Counted from the stretch's first letter, positions 10,862 to 20,173 are shown. The stretch: DNA of 64,000 nucleotides from Pseudoalteromonas citrea (GCF_000238375.3 NZ_AHBZ03000021.1:534715-598714); one strand, 5' to 3'. Notes: generated by a model not told the origin, from the letters alone. A program made the numbers and translations.

Positions 10862-10961
10862 TGGGCATACCTATTATTGATTTACCGTAAAGTATATGCC
10901 CAGATCGCTTAGCCTGCTTAATAATTGATATCCGTTGCTCGGTATTCTCTTTTAGCTCAAC

Positions 10962-12005
10962 CTACACCAACTCTTTAAGCATAGACTCTTCATATTCTTT
11001 CAGTGGCTCACCATTTCTAATACGATTTATATAGTCAGGGTTAGCTATCATCGGACGCCCAACCGCGACAAGATCAAAACGATTTTCTTCTATGGCTTGT
11101 GTTCCTGTTTCTGCAGTGTAACCTCCGACACCAACGAGCACCCCTGTATAGTTTGCCCTTACATAATCAGAGGCACGGCCATCTAAGTAATCAAATGTCA
11201 TCGAATCATCGAATATACCAATATGTACGAATGCCAAATCTCGACTATTCAACGCTCGTAATAAATAATCAAACACTGCACGGTCGTCATTACTTCCTTC
11301 CATTAAGAAGTAAGCGCCCGGTGATAATCTTAGCGCCACCCTATCAGAACCAATAGCAGCCACCACAGCATCAACAACCTCCAGTGCAAAGCGTGACATA
11401 TTTTCAGGAGTGCCACCGTATTGATCACGTCTATCGTTTGATGCATAGTGCAAAAATTGATCTATCAAATAACCATTCGCACCATGAATTTCTACACCGT
11501 CGAACCCTGCTTCTATTGCATTTTTTGCAGCTTGCGCATAATCTGCAGTTAACTGCGCTATTTCATCAACACTTGCCGCTTTTGGTGTTTGAAAATACAA
11601 GTCTCTCATACGAGGAACAGTCCCTTCGATCCCGATATTTGATGCACTTAGCACCTCTCCTTCACCAAAGAAGTGTGGGTGAGCTACACGCCCTACATGC
11701 CACAATTGCGCAAATATCTTGCCCCCAGCATTGTGCACGGCTGTGGTAACTTTTTTCCACCCGTCCACTTGTGCTTGATTAAATAACCCAGGCGTATTTG
11801 GATAGCCCTGCCCGTCTGGACGAATGATGGTTGCTTCCGAAATAATTAATCCCGTATCAGCTCGGCGCGCATAATACTGTGCCATTTGCTCTGTAGGCAC
11901 TAAGTTTTCATCTGCCATACAACGTGTTAGTGGCGCCATCAGAATCCGATTTTGTAATGTCAGGGTGCTATTTAATTCAAAGGGGGAAAATAATGTGCTC
12001 GTCAT
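10962..12005 (-). CDS. Old yellow enzyme family NADH:flavin oxidoreductase / alkene reductase
   Basis: An FMN-dependent TIM-barrel reductase of the NemA/OYE group that reduces activated alkenes, maleimides or nitro compounds. Family blocks are clear: LFSPFEL and NRILMAPLTR at the N-terminus, QLWHVGR, GFDGVEIHGANGYLIDQFL, DQYGGTPENMSRF and VAVGRPMIANPD. Length is about 347 residues, typical. The ATG at 12005 is preceded by GGAGAG at the right distance; the in-frame ATG at 12017 lies upstream of this ribosome site, so 12005 is preferred. The gene is divergent from a TetR-type regulator with two matching operators in between, so it is probably repressed by that protein and induced by electrophiles. 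The natural substrate is unknown. Confidence 0.9.
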   Translation of the reverse strand: MTSTLFSPFELNSTLTLQNRILMAPLTRCMADENLVPTEQMAQYYARRADTGLIISEATIIRPDGQGYPNTPGLFNQAQVDGWKKVTTAVHNAGGKIFAQLWHVGRVAHPHFFGEGEVLSASNIGIEGTVPRMRDLYFQTPKAASVDEIAQLTADYAQAAKNAIEAGFDGVEIHGANGYLIDQFLHYASNDRRDQYGGTPENMSRFALEVVDAVVAAIGSDRVALRLSPGAYFLMEGSNDDRAVFDYLLRALNSRDLAFVHIGIFDDSMTFDYLDGRASDYVRANYTGVLVGVGGYTAETGTQAIEENRFDLVAVGRPMIANPDYINRIRNGEPLKEYEESMLKELV

Positions 12006-12031
12006 TGTGCTCTCCATAATTTATGATTTTC

Positions 12032-12086
12032 TTGAATGATTGTTCAAGCTTAAATTTAATATATGGTTATTTGAACGATCATTCAA
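12032..12086. promoter_or_regulatory. Pair of palindromic operators for the TetR-type regulator
   Basis: Two 16-base sites share the form TTGAAYRATYRTTCAA. They are TTGAATGATTGTTCAA at 12032-12047 and TTGAACGATCATTCAA at 12071-12086. Their centres are 39 bases apart, close to four helical turns, so two dimers could bind the same DNA face. They lie in the 151-base region between the divergent reductase and regulator genes. Both genes are probably controlled from here; binding itself is inferred. Confidence 0.75.
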
Positions 12087-12156
12087 GAGTCATTTTTGAA
12101 TAAGCAATCAAATTAAGTTATTATCTCTACTAATTAGTGGGCAATTTCGACATCAA

Positions 12157-12738
12157 ATGAGAAGTGCAGAATTCAATAAAGAGCATGTATTACGCCAAGC
12201 CATGGCAACGTTCATGCAATACGGTTACAACAAAACCAGTATGCAAACTTTAACTAAAGCAACTGGATTACACCCCGGTTCTATTTATTGTGCTTTTAAA
12301 AATAAAAAAGGCCTGTTGCTTGGTGCCATTGAACAGTACCAACAAGACCGTAACGCACAATTTGAAACGTTATTTTCTCAACATACAACTGCGCACAATG
12401 CTTTAAGCGCATTACTCGATGTTATTGTCGACGAATGTTTAAACGGCGAGTCAGGTCAAGTTTGCTTGCTAACTAAAACCCTTACCGAACTTGAAGGACA
12501 AAATGACGAGATCTCTTCAGTTCTAGCCAATAATCTTATCTCATTCGAAAACAGCTTGGCCAAAGTCATACAAGATGGCATTGAAAGGCAGGAAATAAGC
12601 GCTAAGCCAGACGCCAAAGAACGCGCGCAATTTTTAGCGATGGGAATATACGGTATTCGCACCTACGCTGCAACACGACGACAAGCTGAGATATTAAGGC
12701 AGTTAAGTGATCGTTTACTTGCCACAGTACTGACCTAG
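12157..12738 (+). CDS. TetR/AcrR family transcriptional regulator
   Basis: A 193-residue one-component repressor. The N-terminal helix-turn-helix is clear: VLRQAMATFMQYGYNKTSM, then LTKATGLHPGSIYCAFKNKKGL. The remaining ~130 residues are helical and would form the ligand-binding and dimerisation domain. It is divergent from an old-yellow-enzyme gene with two palindromic operators between them, the usual layout for an autoregulated repressor that responds to reactive electrophiles. Three cysteines are spread along the chain (near residues 46, 93 and 103). Cys-based sensing, as in NemR, is possible but not shown. Confidence 0.88.
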   Translation: MRSAEFNKEHVLRQAMATFMQYGYNKTSMQTLTKATGLHPGSIYCAFKNKKGLLLGAIEQYQQDRNAQFETLFSQHTTAHNALSALLDVIVDECLNGESGQVCLLTKTLTELEGQNDEISSVLANNLISFENSLAKVIQDGIERQEISAKPDAKERAQFLAMGIYGIRTYAATRRQAEILRQLSDRLLATVLT

Positions 12739-12973
12739 CTACACACTAAAATAGCCGTGACTTTCACGCCGTCAATTAGCATGATAAATAGTGAATTTTT
12801 ATAATTGTGGCGGGTTAACTGTAAATGGTTTTACTAAAATATGAGATATATACTACAAGAAACTTTATGAATATCTTGGTATATCGCTAATCATTAACTC
12901 TAATTAGTCAGCGATTTTTAATGTAGGAAAAGCTACTATATTTGAAAATACACGTGAGATGGTATTAGATGGA

Positions 12974-13065
<92 letters not shown>

Positions 13066-13087
13066 GATACACCTAAGTGCGGGGCTA

Positions 13088-13116
13088 ATACTATGAAAAG
13101 CCACGCACTTTAGCAA
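13088..13116 (-). promoter_or_regulatory. Promoter of tRNA-Ser with GC-rich discriminator
   Basis: On the minus strand, -35 TTGCTA (13111-13116), a 17-base spacer and -10 TAGTAT (13088-13093) are followed by the GC-rich stretch GCCCCGC. The tRNA starts about 15 bases after the expected start of transcription. A GC-rich discriminator is typical of stringently controlled stable-RNA promoters. Confidence 0.65.
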
Positions 13117-13161
13117 GCTCTTTTTAAGCCAGCACGCTTAACTGCTCAACTAACAAACAGT

Positions 13162-14202
13162 TTAACGTTGTAAGCTAGCCGAAAAGTCTAACATGCGATC
13201 TAATGAGCGTAATGCACCTTCGCGAAGTGACATGTCAACGAACACTTCTTTCCCTTCAGGGTTCACTAAAGACTCTTCTATGGCTTTCAAACCATTCATC
13301 GCCATCCACGGACAGTGTGCACAACTTTTACACGTCGCACCTTCACCAGCCGTTGGTGCAGCAAAAAATTCTTTATCTGGGCACAGCTGCTGCATTTTGT
13401 AAAAAATACCTCGATCAGTTGCCACAATAAACTGCGTGTTATCCATCGTTTGCGCAGCTTTTATTAATTGACTCGTAGAGCCGACAGCATCAGCTAAAGC
13501 TACAATCTCAGCAGGAGACTCTGGGTGAACGAGTACGGCAGCATCAGGCTTAAGTGCCTTCATATCTTTCAATGCTTTAGTTTTAAACTCATCATGTACA
13601 ATACAGGCACCATTCCACATGATCATGTCTGCACCCGTATTCTTCTGGATGTAAGATCCTAAATGCTTATCAGGACCCCAAATGATCTTCTCACCTTGCT
13701 CATCTAAATGCTCCACAATCTCAAGCGCACATGACGATGTTACTATCCAATCAGCACGCGCTTTAACAGCCGTTGAGGTATTTGCATAAACAACGACTTT
13801 ACGATCTGGATATTGATCACAAAATGCAGAAAACTCATCGATTGGACACCCAACATCTAACGAACATGTCGCTGCAAGTGTTGGCATGACCACGGTTTTG
13901 TTTGGTGTTAATATTTTGGCTGTCTCACCCATAAAACGCACACCAGCAACCACAATCACATCAGCATCGTGCTTTGCACCAAAGCGGGCCATTTCTAAAG
14001 AGTCAGCAACACAGCCACCGGTTTCTTCAGCCAAAGCTTGAATCTCAGGATCTGTATAATAATGCGCAACTAACACCGCATTCTTTTCTTTTAATAGGGT
14101 TTTTATCCGCGCTTTGTACTCATCTTGTTCTTGAGTAGTTAAAGGTGCAGGTTTTGGAGGAAAGATATAATCCTCAGGCATGATTTGTTCAGCTAGACTC
14201 AT
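13162..14202 (-). CDS. nadA: Quinolinate synthase NadA
   Basis: NadA condenses iminoaspartate with dihydroxyacetone phosphate to give quinolinate in de novo NAD synthesis, using a [4Fe-4S] cluster. The protein matches the E. coli-type family along its length: [57 protein letters not shown] and the C-terminal [14 protein letters not shown]. The cluster cysteines are expected in the CSLDVGCP region, the SSCALE region and the CKSCAHC block. The ATG at 14202 is preferred; a GTG at 14223 would add seven residues. It sits between the tRNA-Lys array and tRNA-Ser, next to tol-pal as in several gammaproteobacteria. Confidence 0.95.
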   Translation of the reverse strand: MSLAEQIMPEDYIFPPKPAPLTTQEQDEYKARIKTLLKEKNAVLVAHYYTDPEIQALAEETGGCVADSLEMARFGAKHDADVIVVAGVRFMGETAKILTPNKTVVMPTLAATCSLDVGCPIDEFSAFCDQYPDRKVVVYANTSTAVKARADWIVTSSCALEIVEHLDEQGEKIIWGPDKHLGSYIQKNTGADMIMWNGACIVHDEFKTKALKDMKALKPDAAVLVHPESPAEIVALADAVGSTSQLIKAAQTMDNTQFIVATDRGIFYKMQQLCPDKEFFAAPTAGEGATCKSCAHCPWMAMNGLKAIEESLVNPEGKEVFVDMSLREGALRSLDRMLDFSASLQR

Positions 14203-14324
14203 TTCTCGACCACTATAGTCCACATTGCATAATTACTGCGAATTATACGGAAATAGACACAACAATCATAGTCAATGACGCTTTTGGGATAGAAAAATTA
14301 AGAATATATGACGTTTTTTTTGAA

Positions 14325-14400
14325 TGGTGGGTCATGATGGACTTGAACCATCGACCAATGGATTAAAAGTCCACTGCTCTACCAACTGAGCTAATGACCC
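14325..14400 (-). tRNA. tRNA-Lys (UUU), copy 1 (promoter-distal)
   Basis: A 76-base tRNA with encoded CCA and anticodon loop CTTTTAA (anticodon TTT). It is the last copy from the array promoter. No obvious hairpin terminator follows it before the nadA start region. Confidence 0.97.
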
Positions 14401-14429
14401 GCTCTGGAAATCAGGAATGTTAACGTAAA

Positions 14430-14505
14430 TGGTGGGTCATGATGGACTTGAACCATCGGCCAATGGATTAAAAGTCCACTGCTCTACCAACTGAGCTAAT
14501 GACCC
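14430..14505 (-). tRNA. tRNA-Lys (UUU), copy 2, single-base variant
   Basis: As copy 1, but with one base difference: plus-strand G at 14459 where the other eight copies have A. The change is in the variable loop/T-arm junction and should not disturb the stems. It is the only sequence variant in the array. Confidence 0.97.
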
Positions 14506-14537
14506 GCTCTAGATATCAGAATTGTTAACGTATTGAA

Positions 14538-14613
14538 TGGTGGGTCATGATGGACTTGAACCATCGACCAATGGATTAAAAGTCCACTGCTCTACCAACT
14601 GAGCTAATGACCC
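14538..14613 (-). tRNA. tRNA-Lys (UUU), copy 3
   Basis: A 76-base tRNA with encoded CCA, identical to the consensus of the array, anticodon TTT. Its 5' leader ends AGAGC, as in most copies. Confidence 0.97.
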
Positions 14614-14643
14614 GCTCTGATATCAAAATACTTACATGCAAAA

Positions 14644-14719
14644 TGGTGGGTCATGATGGACTTGAACCATCGACCAATGGATTAAAAGTCCACTGCTCTA
14701 CCAACTGAGCTAATGACCC
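14644..14719 (-). tRNA. tRNA-Lys (UUU), copy 4
   Basis: A 76-base consensus copy with encoded CCA and anticodon TTT. Spacers on either side are 29-30 bases. Confidence 0.97.
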
Positions 14720-14748
14720 GCTCGAATTATCAGTACTGTTAACTTAAA

Positions 14749-14824
14749 TGGTGGGTCATGATGGACTTGAACCATCGACCAATGGATTAAAAGTCCACTG
14801 CTCTACCAACTGAGCTAATGACCC
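14749..14824 (-). tRNA. tRNA-Lys (UUU), copy 5
   Basis: A 76-base consensus copy with encoded CCA and anticodon TTT, in the middle of the array. Confidence 0.97.
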
Positions 14825-14855
14825 GCTCTGGATATCAGTTTTTGTAAATATTGAA

Positions 14856-14931
14856 TGGTGGGTCATGATGGACTTGAACCATCGACCAATGGATTAAAAG
14901 TCCACTGCTCTACCAACTGAGCTAATGACCC
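14856..14931 (-). tRNA. tRNA-Lys (UUU), copy 6
   Basis: A 76-base consensus copy with encoded CCA and anticodon TTT. The spacer towards copy 7 is the shortest in the array (27 bases). Confidence 0.97.
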
Positions 14932-14958
14932 GCTCGGGAAATCAATATCTTCAAAGGA

Positions 14959-15034
14959 TGGTGGGTCATGATGGACTTGAACCATCGACCAATGGATTAA
15001 AAGTCCACTGCTCTACCAACTGAGCTAATGACCC
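14959..15034 (-). tRNA. tRNA-Lys (UUU), copy 7
   Basis: A 76-base consensus copy with encoded CCA and anticodon TTT. Confidence 0.97.
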
Positions 15035-15066
15035 GCTCTGAATATCACTTAAGTTAACCTGCAAAA

Positions 15067-15142
15067 TGGTGGGTCATGATGGACTTGAACCATCGACCAA
15101 TGGATTAAAAGTCCACTGCTCTACCAACTGAGCTAATGACCC
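15067..15142 (-). tRNA. tRNA-Lys (UUU), copy 8
   Basis: A 76-base consensus copy with encoded CCA and anticodon TTT. The 33-base spacer to copy 9 is the longest in the array. Confidence 0.97.
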
Positions 15143-15175
15143 GCTCTAATACTACTGACTATTTTGCAAACTAAG

Positions 15176-15251
15176 TGGTGGGTCATGATGGACTTGAACC
15201 ATCGACCAATGGATTAAAAGTCCACTGCTCTACCAACTGAGCTAATGACCC
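15176..15251 (-). tRNA. tRNA-Lys (UUU), copy 9 (promoter-proximal)
   Basis: A 76-base consensus copy with encoded CCA and anticodon TTT. It is the first copy transcribed. Its 5' leader ends CTAAGT rather than the AGAGC seen before the other copies. Confidence 0.97.
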
Positions 15252-15290
15252 ACTTAGTCGCAGCAGTTTGGTTTGAACCAATCGCCTGCT

Positions 15291-15328
15291 GCGGGCGCTT
15301 ATAATACTTATTTAAAAAATGAGTGCAA
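15291..15328 (-). promoter_or_regulatory. Promoter of the tRNA-Lys array
   Basis: On the minus strand, -35 TTGCAC (15323-15328), a 16-base spacer and -10 TATTAT (15301-15306) are followed by the GC-rich discriminator AAGCGCCCGC. The first tRNA begins about 43 bases after the expected start. The discriminator suggests negative control by ppGpp. Confidence 0.7.
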
Positions 15329-15403
15329 CTTAAATACGTAGTTTTTTTCAGTTTTTATGCCTAAGCGCTTAATTTTAAACCATAGTGGCAAAAAATCGAG
15401 CTT

Positions 15404-16156
15404 TTAGATCTTAGATAAACGCTCGGTGGCCATTTTTGCAGCCGTTGTGCTTGGGTATTCATTTAGCAATGTTGTCAAAACAGACTTAGCCAATTCTACT
15501 TTTCCCTGCTTTTCATAGAGCGTACCCAGTTTTAACATTGCCTCAGGGCGTTTATTCGAATCAGCAAAACTATCTACCACGGTTTTAAAGTGACCAATCG
15601 CATTTTCATCGTCATTTTTAATCGATAAAAGCTGCCCTAACCAATAGTGCGCGTTAGGTATATATACCGACGTTGGGAATGTCGTCAAAAATGACTGAAA
15701 CTCTGGGATCGCAGCATCATAGCGCTTATCTTTCATAATAAGCGCCACGGCTTTGTCGTACGCTTCATTTTCAGATAGATCACTACTGACAGCTTGAGAT
15801 GAATCTATCACCACCTCAGTGGCTGCGGTGGTGCTCGCTTGCTCATATACTTTAGACACGCGGTTTTCTATTTCTTGGTATAATTCACGTTGGCGCTGTA
15901 ACACCTTCTCAAGCTTGTAGCTCTGTTCTTCCGTTACACCACGTACCTGACTTACTTCGTCTTGCAATAGGCCGAGCTGCTGCTGTAGCTCTACTTGTAA
16001 TAGGTTGCGGGTCTTCATCATGCTTTCTAACTGCGCAATGCGTTGCTCTAAAGACGATTGCGAGTTTGCAGCCTCAGAAACAGGAGCGGGAGCAGCCAAA
16101 ATTTGGGTGCTCCCGCTCAGAATCATTATGGCTGCCAATAGTTTCGTTGGCTTCAT
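15404..16156 (-). CDS. cpoB: Cell division coordinator CpoB (YbgF)
   Basis: A periplasmic TolA-binding protein that links Tol-Pal action to septal peptidoglycan synthesis. A signal peptide (MKPTKLLAAIMIL to about residue 22) is followed by a coiled coil (SLEQRIAQLESMMK through about residue 105) and C-terminal tetratricopeptide repeats (YDKAVALIMKDKRYDAA, PNAHYWLGQLL, PEAMLKLGTLYEKQG). The ATG at 16156 has AAGAGA just upstream; the frame is open to a TTG at 16171, which lies before that site. It is the last gene of tolQRAB-pal-cpoB and starts 16 bases after the pal stop. Confidence 0.93.
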   Translation of the reverse strand: MKPTKLLAAIMILSGSTQILAAPAPVSEAANSQSSLEQRIAQLESMMKTRNLLQVELQQQLGLLQDEVSQVRGVTEEQSYKLEKVLQRQRELYQEIENRVSKVYEQASTTAATEVVIDSSQAVSSDLSENEAYDKAVALIMKDKRYDAAIPEFQSFLTTFPTSVYIPNAHYWLGQLLSIKNDDENAIGHFKTVVDSFADSNKRPEAMLKLGTLYEKQGKVELAKSVLTTLLNEYPSTTAAKMATERLSKI

Positions 16157-16172
16157 AATATCTCTTATCAAA

Positions 16173-16706
16173 TTAGTATACTAAAACCGCACGACGGTTT
16201 TTAGCAAAAGCTTCTTCAGTGCGAGACTTAACCATTGGCTTTTCTTCACCATAGCTAACAACTGAGATTTGGCTATCAGACACACCTAAGCTTTGTAAGT
16301 ATTTAGCTACGGCCTTACCACGGCTTTCACCTAGTGCAATGTTGTACTCTGGCGTACCACGTTCATCAGCGTGACCTTCAACCAATACTTTTACGCTTGG
16401 GTTTTTAACCAGGAAGTCAGCATGTGCTTGTAAAAGCTCAGCGTAAGCACCTTGTACTGTTGATTTATCAAAATCAAAGTAAATGATCTGCTCTTGACGC
16501 AGTGCTTCATATTTCTCACGAAGCTTTTCTTCTGCTGATTTAACACGTGAAATCGTATTTACATCAACGTTGTTATTTTCTTGAGATGTTGCTTGGTTAC
16601 TTTCATTTGCAGCACCTTCATCTACACTTGAAGATGAGCTACACGCGGCTAGCGTCATTACTGGCAACGCCACTAATAGAGCTTTTAATGTTTTGTTAAG
16701 TTGCAT
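16173..16706 (-). CDS. pal: Peptidoglycan-associated lipoprotein Pal
   Basis: An outer-membrane lipoprotein that anchors the membrane to peptidoglycan and binds TolB. The signal peptide ends in the lipobox LAAC, so lipidation should occur at Cys22. A Ser-rich linker is followed by an OmpA-like domain with [24 protein letters not shown] and [13 protein letters not shown], which include the diaminopimelate-binding Asp and Arg. The 177-residue length is typical. It lies between tolB and cpoB. Confidence 0.97.
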   Translation of the reverse strand: MQLNKTLKALLVALPVMTLAACSSSSSVDEGAANESNQATSQENNNVDVNTISRVKSAEEKLREKYEALRQEQIIYFDFDKSTVQGAYAELLQAHADFLVKNPSVKVLVEGHADERGTPEYNIALGESRGKAVAKYLQSLGVSDSQISVVSYGEEKPMVKSRTEEAFAKNRRAVLVY

Positions 16707-16744
16707 CGAGTATATTCCTATATCTTAAAATCTAACCAGCAAAA

Positions 16745-18103
16745 TTACTGTAAAAATGGCGACCAAGCTGGAGCTTTCACTTGCCCATCAGAAACCGGAA
16801 GTCGCGCTTTAAACCGCCCATCCATAGACACTAAAGCCAATACCTGCTTGTTGTTATGCAGCGTACTATAAATAATCATCGAGCCATTTGGCGCTATGCT
16901 CGGAGATTCGTCTAGGCGAGTTCTTGTTAAAACTTGAAATAGCCCAGATCTCAATTCTTTTTTAGCAATATGATATTTGCCAATGGTACGATTTACCATT
17001 ACCAAATGCTTCCCATCAGGTGTCACTGACCCTGCTAAATTCATATCGCCGTCAAAGGTAATACGCTTTGACCTACCAGTTTGTAAATTTAACTTATAAA
17101 TCTGGGCATTACCACCCCTTTCAGACGTATACACAATTTCTTTGCCATTTGGGTGCCAACTTGGCTCAGTATCTATGCTACGGTGACGTGTTAAACGACG
17201 TTCTTTACGTGTTTGTAAGTCATAATGGTACACCTCTGTTGCACCACCTGCATCTTTAGAAAGTACAATTAGCAACTGCTTTCCATCAGGTGAAAACTGC
17301 GGTGCGCCATTAATACCCGGGTAACTCGTGATCAAGTCGCGTTTGCCGGTATAAATATCCTGCACATAAATTTGTGACTGGCGATTTTCAAACGTAACGT
17401 ACGCTAACTTATTAGCATCTGGTGACCATGATGGCGACATTAAAGGCTCTTTTGAGCGTAATAATACTTGCTCATTGAACCCGTCATAATCTGCTACGAC
17501 TAACTGGTAAGGTTTATCATCTGTATCACGCACAATAACATACGCAATTTTGGTTCTAAACGCACCGCGTTCTCCCGTCAATGATTCATAAACCACATCG
17601 CTTATTTGGTGTGCATACTGTCTGAATCCATCGCTAGATATTACACTTTGTCGTGCTTCTTGTACGTGATCTTGGCTTTTCATTAATTGACCATTGCTCA
17701 TCATACGCGTTTCACCACCCGTAATTTGTGCTCTGATCACATCAATCAATTCATATTTAACTAAGTAACGTCCGCCAGGCTGCTGCACAATAGTGCCAAC
17801 AATCACCGCTTCAACCCCTTTATTTACCCACGCAGTATAATCAACTTCTTTATCTGTGCTTGGCAATTGAGGTAATTCAGTGAATGAAAGAGGCTTAAAT
17901 TTACCGCTGCGGGTTAAATCAGCTGCGATAACCTCACTCACTCGCATTGGTTTTTCACCAACGCCTTCATATTTAAAAGGAACAATCGCAATCGGGCGCG
18001 CGCTATCAACGCCTTCTGTAATAACAATCTCAAGCGCTGCATTCGCAACGCCTGACATGCCCAAAGCAACAATAACCAATAATGCTTTTATTCGGTTGAA
18101 CAT
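16745..18103 (-). CDS. tolB: Tol-Pal system protein TolB
   Basis: A periplasmic beta-propeller that binds Pal and the C-terminal domain of TolA. The signal peptide ends near residue 22 ([12 protein letters not shown]). The N-terminal domain includes ARPIAIVPF. The C-terminal propeller has repeating [39 protein letters not shown] and [10 protein letters not shown] blocks. The 452-residue length is typical. The tolA stop lies nine bases upstream of the start, so it is within the tol operon. Confidence 0.97.
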   Translation of the reverse strand: MFNRIKALLVIVALGMSGVANAALEIVITEGVDSARPIAIVPFKYEGVGEKPMRVSEVIAADLTRSGKFKPLSFTELPQLPSTDKEVDYTAWVNKGVEAVIVGTIVQQPGGRYLVKYELIDVIRAQITGGETRMMSNGQLMKSQDHVQEARQSVISSDGFRQYAHQISDVVYESLTGERGAFRTKIAYVIVRDTDDKPYQLVVADYDGFNEQVLLRSKEPLMSPSWSPDANKLAYVTFENRQSQIYVQDIYTGKRDLITSYPGINGAPQFSPDGKQLLIVLSKDAGGATEVYHYDLQTRKERRLTRHRSIDTEPSWHPNGKEIVYTSERGGNAQIYKLNLQTGRSKRITFDGDMNLAGSVTPDGKHLVMVNRTIGKYHIAKKELRSGLFQVLTRTRLDESPSIAPNGSMIIYSTLHNNKQVLALVSMDGRFKARLPVSDGQVKAPAWSPFLQ

Positions 18104-18112
18104 AAACTTCCT

Positions 18113-19054
18113 TTATAAATTAGGTTTAATTGTTAAATTAATATTTTTAAGCTGTTCAAAAACATCTTTCTCTTTTGAAACTGGCAGTGTATCGGCCATT
18201 CTTACTGCACGTAATGCTGCTTCACAGACTAGCTTATCACCGCCTAAGGAGCGTGAGTCAGTCACCAAACCATTAAAGCCTAGACGAATATTGACTCGGC
18301 ATTGTTTGCCTTTCATCTTTTCATCGATTAACAAGTTTGCCTGTATGCGCTGCATGATCAGTGCTTTGTATTTATCAACTTCCGATAATACCTGCTGTTT
18401 ACGTATTTTATTACGCGCTGCCTGCTCTTTTGCTAACTGCTCTTGCATTAGCTGCTCTTGTAAAGCCTTTTGACGCGCTTTTTCTGCTGCCTCTGCTTTA
18501 CGTTTTTCTTCAGCCTCACGACGCTTGCGAGCATCTTCAGCTTTTTTAAGCGCATCTTCTTCCGCTTTGCGTTTATTCGATGCTGCTTTTGCTGCTTTTT
18601 CTGCCGCTAACTTTTCAGCGCGTGCTTTATCGGCTTGAGCGCGTTGCTTTTTCTCTATTTCACGGGCTTTTTTGGCTTGCGCTTCGGCCTTTTTCTTCTC
18701 GGCTACTTTAGCTTTACGCTGCTGCTCTAGCTTCTTAATACGTCGTGCTTCAGCTTCTCTATCTTTACGTGCTTGACTCGCTCTGCGCTCTAAATCACGA
18801 ATGCGCTTTTCTTCCGCTCGCTTTTTATTTAGCTCTTGCGTTTTAAGCTCTGCTATTTTTTTCTCAACGGCAGACTGATCGACAGAAATGGCTGAAACCA
18901 CCTTTTCATCTAAAGGCTCAGTAATTTCTGGGTTTAATGTCACTTCCATCACAGTAGGTTCAGGCGTATGGAAATTGGCTGAAGCAAATAATATTCCGGC
19001 CAAAGCAAAATGTAGTACCAGCGACTTTAAAATACCGCTTTGTAATGCACCCAT
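18113..19054 (-). CDS. tolA: Tol-Pal system protein TolA
   Basis: An inner-membrane protein that spans the periplasm and couples TolQR energy to TolB-Pal. One N-terminal membrane segment (residues ~8-25) contains the SxxxH-type element SLVLHFA used to contact TolQ and TolR. A long Lys/Ala/Glu-rich helical domain follows from about 60 to 220 (repeated KKAEAQAKKA-like blocks), then a C-terminal domain of about 90 residues. The 313-residue length is shorter than the 421 of E. coli, mostly in the helical domain. The start overlaps the tolR stop by one base (TAATG). Confidence 0.94.
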   Translation of the reverse strand: MGALQSGILKSLVLHFALAGILFASANFHTPEPTVMEVTLNPEITEPLDEKVVSAISVDQSAVEKKIAELKTQELNKKRAEEKRIRDLERRASQARKDREAEARRIKKLEQQRKAKVAEKKKAEAQAKKAREIEKKQRAQADKARAEKLAAEKAAKAASNKRKAEEDALKKAEDARKRREAEEKRKAEAAEKARQKALQEQLMQEQLAKEQAARNKIRKQQVLSEVDKYKALIMQRIQANLLIDEKMKGKQCRVNIRLGFNGLVTDSRSLGGDKLVCEAALRAVRMADTLPVSKEKDVFEQLKNINLTIKPNL

Positions 19055-19482
19055 TAGCCCTCCTCAAATGATTTTGTCATCAGGCCAACAGAGGGAACGC
19101 CCGCATTTTTTAAGAAATCCATAAGAAGGAGTACTTCTTGGTAAGACACTCTACCCGAGCCTTTTATCATCACTGGCGTATCAGGGTTTTGCTGTAATTT
19201 CAATTTAATAACCGCCGCCACTTCAACCGCATCCATCGGCGCTTCAGGATCAGTTCCGACACTGACAAAATATCGCCCCTCTGAGTCTATCGAGGCTATT
19301 ATCGGCGGCGCATCTTTTGTTTTAACTAAGTCTGACTCTTGCATTTGCGGCAAGTCTACTTTAACCCCATGGGTAATGAGCGGTGCAGTGGCCATGAATA
19401 TGATTAAAAGTACCAACATCACATCGATATAGGGCACAACATTGATCTCTGCGACTGGGCGACGCTTTTTACGCTGATACAT
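19054..19482 (-). CDS. tolR: Biopolymer transport protein TolR
   Basis: A proton-channel subunit of the TolQR motor. One membrane segment near residues 15-35 carries the key Asp in [15 protein letters not shown]. The C-terminal periplasmic domain ends in the [16 protein letters not shown] block. The 142-residue length is typical. The start overlaps tolQ by 14 bases and the stop overlaps the tolA start, so the genes are translationally coupled. Confidence 0.96.
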   Translation of the reverse strand: MYQRKKRRPVAEINVVPYIDVMLVLLIIFMATAPLITHGVKVDLPQMQESDLVKTKDAPPIIASIDSEGRYFVSVGTDPEAPMDAVEVAAVIKLKLQQNPDTPVMIKGSGRVSYQEVLLLMDFLKNAGVPSVGLMTKSFEEG

Positions 19483-20173
19483 GTTGCTTTACCTCAGCAG
19501 AGCTTGCGGCCTGGCGATGAAGTATATTGGCAAACTCTTCCATAAAGTTAATGTACTGCGTTTCAAGTTTCTCGACACTCTTAGCAAACTTGTTATATGC
19601 CATAACCGCTGGGATAGCGGCGAATAGACCCATTGCTGTGGCAATCAAGGCTTCGGCAATACCTGGCGCAACCATTTGTAGCGTTGCTTGTTTGACTTCA
19701 CCTAACGCAATAAATGCATTCATGATCCCCCACACAGTACCAAATAAACCAACATATGGGCTTATCGAGCCAACAGTCGCTAAAAAAGACAAGCTCGATT
19801 CAAGCTTTTCCACCTCACGAGATAACGCGACGCGCATAGAACGGTGTGTGCCTTCAATAACCAGTCCTGTGGACTGAGTACTTTGCTTTTTATGTCTAGC
19901 AAATTCTTTAAAGCCAGATACAAACAACGCTTCTAAACCTTGCGGGTTAACTGCACGCGCTGTTACTTCGTTATACAGTTTACTTAAGTCCATTCCGGAC
20001 CAAAATTTTTGCTCAAACTTTTTCGCATTATCCATTGCGTTTGAGATGATTGATCTACGTTGAAATATGATTGCCCATGAAGCAATAGACATGCCTACGA
20101 GTGCCAACATCACAAGTTGAACTAGCACACTGGCTTTTAATATGAGATCAATAAAATTTAGTCCCGATTCCAC
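19469..20173 (-). CDS. tolQ: Biopolymer transport protein TolQ
   Basis: The TolQR motor subunit of the MotA/TolQ/ExbB family. Three membrane segments are visible: about 15-35, and the two conserved C-terminal helices in [22 protein letters not shown] and [26 protein letters not shown]. The 234-residue length is typical. It is the first gene of tolQRAB-pal-cpoB here; no ybgC precedes it. A likely sigma-70 promoter lies about 90 bases upstream. Confidence 0.96.
   Translation of the reverse strand: MESGLNFIDLILKASVLVQLVMLALVGMSIASWAIIFQRRSIISNAMDNAKKFEQKFWSGMDLSKLYNEVTARAVNPQGLEALFVSGFKEFARHKKQSTQSTGLVIEGTHRSMRVALSREVEKLESSLSFLATVGSISPYVGLFGTVWGIMNAFIALGEVKQATLQMVAPGIAEALIATAMGLFAAIPAVMAYNKFAKSVEKLETQYINFMEEFANILHRQAASSAEVKQHVSA

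Larger units (their letters stand above)
14325..15251 (-). repeat. Tandem array of nine tRNA-Lys genes
   Basis: Nine 76-base tRNA genes are separated by spacers of 29, 32, 30, 29, 31, 27, 32 and 33 bases. The spacers are related but diverged. Most carry (plus strand) gctct or gctcg directly after each gene, then an atatca- or aaatca-like block, and several have gttaac. This implies tandem duplication of a ~106-base unit, with the tRNA kept identical and the spacer drifting. No separate promoter is obvious inside the spacers, so one long precursor cut by RNase P and RNase E is likely. Confidence 0.9.

Noticed and set aside
14325-15251. Regularly spaced 76-base repeats as a CRISPR-like array
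   Set aside because: Each repeat folds as a complete tRNA-Lys with CCA; spacers are related to each other and too short and AT-rich for captured spacers.
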